A stretch of DNA of 64,000 nt from Immersiella caudata (lineage: Eukaryota > Ascomycota > Sordariomycetes > Sordariales > Lasiosphaeriaceae): the NCBI GenBank assembly GCA_030512335.1, contig JAULSU010000003.1, forward strand, positions 1 through 64,000, read 5' to 3'. The notes under the pieces were generated by a model, which had not been told where the DNA came from, ran no database searches, and worked only from the letters and a program-made list of their open reading frames with translations. The translations under genes and the position numbers were made by a program. Within the stretch, counting starts at the first letter, position 1. Each line of letters starts with the position of its first letter. Below are positions 62,330-64,000 of this stretch, one piece after another.

Positions 62330-64000
62330 CTAGAAGTAGAATTGCTGCTGCTGTGGCTGTCCCGGCGGCGGATGCGCTAGAAAGTCAAAGTTCATCGAGT
62401 CGACGCCAGTATTGAATGGATCGGGTTGATCTGCTAATCAAATGTTAGCGCTCAGTGAGAGAAGCATAGAAAATGTCAGACATACCCCAGAAGATTGAGT
62501 CATAAACCTCCAAAGGCTCCATGTACGCCCCTGGATCAAACGCGGATATATCGGGGAGAGCGCCTGATGGCGGAAGAGGTTGGCCGAATGGCATGTTACT
62601 GTCAAGTGTTAGCGACCTGCACTTTGCGACTATGGCTATGTGACGTACCCAGAGAAGTCGGGCATCCCAGCGGTGACACCTTGCTGCTGCTGTTGAAGTT
62701 CCGCCATGGCCAGCGCAGCGTTCTGATGGGGATCCAGCCCCTGTGGTGGAAGTTGAGCCTGCCCACTCTGGCCATTCTGAGGTAGGGAGACCCCGTTGGT
62801 CAGAGATGAGATGTTGCCAAACTGCAACGGGGTTCGCGTGCCCGAGGCCGGGACCGATATGCTGCCTTCCCGCTTGATACCCGGCCGAACAATGCTGCCG
62901 TGATCGTAAATGTTCTTCAACGCCGTCAGTGCCCTCGAAAGCGGCCCAGACAGTTCAATGTCGTGATCCGACTTCTGGATATGGGGCTGAGGTGACGTCT
63001 GGTCCTTTGCTGCCGTTGCCGACAATGCCGAGATGAGGTCGCCTTGAAGCTGCCGTACTTCGGGATCAGCATTGGTTTCCCCCAGGAGACCCAAGAGAAC
63101 CGCCGACGACAACCCGTGGTAAGTGAACGCCCAAGAACGCGTCGGGATCACTGAGAGCTGATGCATCGCCAAAAACATGCGCACCGTCTCCGTCAAGTTG
63201 GCCTTGCAGCGATCTGCCAGGAGCTTCTTCTGCGTGTGGTCGAGCCTGGTCCCGCCCCTGTTGAGAAGTGCGGGCCGGCAGCATACCGAGACAATGAAGG
63301 CGGTGTGGAGGCGAATGGCAAAATGCTGAAGACGATCCAGCGCGGATTTGCAGGCGTCCTTGCTGCGCAACTGCAGCATCAGCTTGTTGCGGATTCCCTC
63401 AACCGCGGCGCAGTTATCCAAAATCTGAGTATACGTCGCTGCGGCAACTGCATCGGGGTTCAGGCGCTGAGAGATGATCTGGTCGAGGTGATACATGGCT
63501 TCGAGATAGGCCCAACCTTCGGTCTCGGCTGTGGGTGACATCGGTATTGGGCAGCACGGTATGTTGGTCATTGGCATGCGGTCAAAGGACAGCGATGTAA
63601 GCGTGTCGTGCCAAAGGCAGGTCCACCTATCATGGTTAGCGAGGTGCCCACACAAATGGAGCCACCAACAATACCATAGTTTCCGCCTTGACGTTTCCTT
63701 TTTCACAGCTTCCGGACTTGAGCGGGCATCGATGTATTGAGTTCTGTGGAGGCCCAGAGACTGTGCCAGCCGGCAAGTCAAGCCTAGCAAGGCCCATGAC
63801 GCCTCGGCCTTCATGTCGTTGAGGAGAACAAATCCAACCATCAACATGGCTTGGATGGAGTCAAGATTTGGTCTGGAAACGATCAGCATGGGCAACCCAA
63901 CGAGGCCATAGCTCAAACCCACCTCAAAAGAAAATTTCCTAGCCGCAGGAAGTGGAAGGAAATCTGAATGTAGTTTTGGGAGTCTTTGGTGCGGATGTGA
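62330..64000 (-). CDS. Fungal-specific transcription factor, C-terminal part
   Basis: Runs off the right edge, so the zinc cluster is not visible. Exons inside the window: 64000-63923 (partial), 63872-63666, 63626-62649, 62598-62486 and 62433-62330; all phases agree. The middle homology region reads PNLDSIQAMLMVGFVLLNDM, KAEASWALLGLTCRLAQSLG, LHRTQY and RRKLWY, typical of Zn2Cys6 regulators. The intron between 63666 and 63626 is only 39 nt, with a GCTAAC branch site. The C-terminus is Gln-rich (LAMAELQQQQQ) and ends in short exons coding an acidic, aromatic tail (VYDSIFWADQPDPF, FDFLAHPPPGQPQQQQFYF), plausibly an activation domain. Target genes unknown. Confidence 0.85.

Noticed and set aside
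1..64000. CRISPR array, prophage or bacterial operon
   Set aside because: Introns, tRNA introns and the gene families are eukaryotic; no regularly spaced short repeats were seen.

Overview
The window is nuclear DNA of a filamentous ascomycete (Pezizomycotina; Sordariomycetes is my best guess). Evidence: short introns of about 40-110 nt with GTAAGT/GTACGT-type donors, CTAAC/CTGAC-like branch sites and CAG/TAG acceptors; intron-containing tRNA genes; and typical fungal families (SAT4/rhodopsin-type membrane proteins, UMTA-type methyltransferases, DUF3237, DUF1993, DUF8021, a NACHT/STAND receptor, fungal-specific transcription factors, many small secreted proteins). Exon structures were worked out by hand from reading frames and splice sites.

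Layout. 0-10 kb: a Cys-rich secreted protein, a frameshifted inner-membrane-type gene, a DUF3237 secreted protein, a decayed secreted-protein gene, a SAM methyltransferase, a secreted protein with a C-terminal cystine-knot-like module, a frameshifted PEP-mutase-family gene, two intron-bearing tRNAs (Val, Pro) and a transcription-factor fragment. 10-20 kb: a secreted GMC oxidoreductase, an unknown nuclear-type protein, a tiny one-pass membrane protein, a decayed UMTA methyltransferase and a DUF8021 secreted protein. 20-31 kb: a decayed aspartic protease whose first catalytic Asp codon reads Asn, a MITE, a nucleoside hydrolase, a SAT4-type membrane protein, a PhzF-family enzyme and a membrane GT2 glycosyltransferase. 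31-45 kb: a Ctr copper transporter needing a GC-AG intron, tRNA-Gln, a second SAT4-type protein, a carboxylesterase, a DUF1993 protein, a hemerythrin-like gene with an internal stop, and a 1024-aa NACHT receptor-like protein. 45-58 kb: small membrane proteins, a cupredoxin with altered ligands, a second methyltransferase, and relics of CorA-like, DUF3433, LysM/chitin-binding and DUF3632 genes. 58-64 kb: a secreted M14 carboxypeptidase, an F-box protein and the 3' part of a transcription factor.

The region reads as accessory sequence rich in secreted and membrane proteins. I see no coherent biosynthetic cluster and no operon-like system. The most striking property is the number of genes carrying one to several disabling lesions next to intact genes. 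This could be real decay (RIP-like G:C to A:T changes occur in several, but small indels are as common) or residual indel errors in the assembly; raw reads would decide. No wholly new system could be demonstrated from sequence alone.
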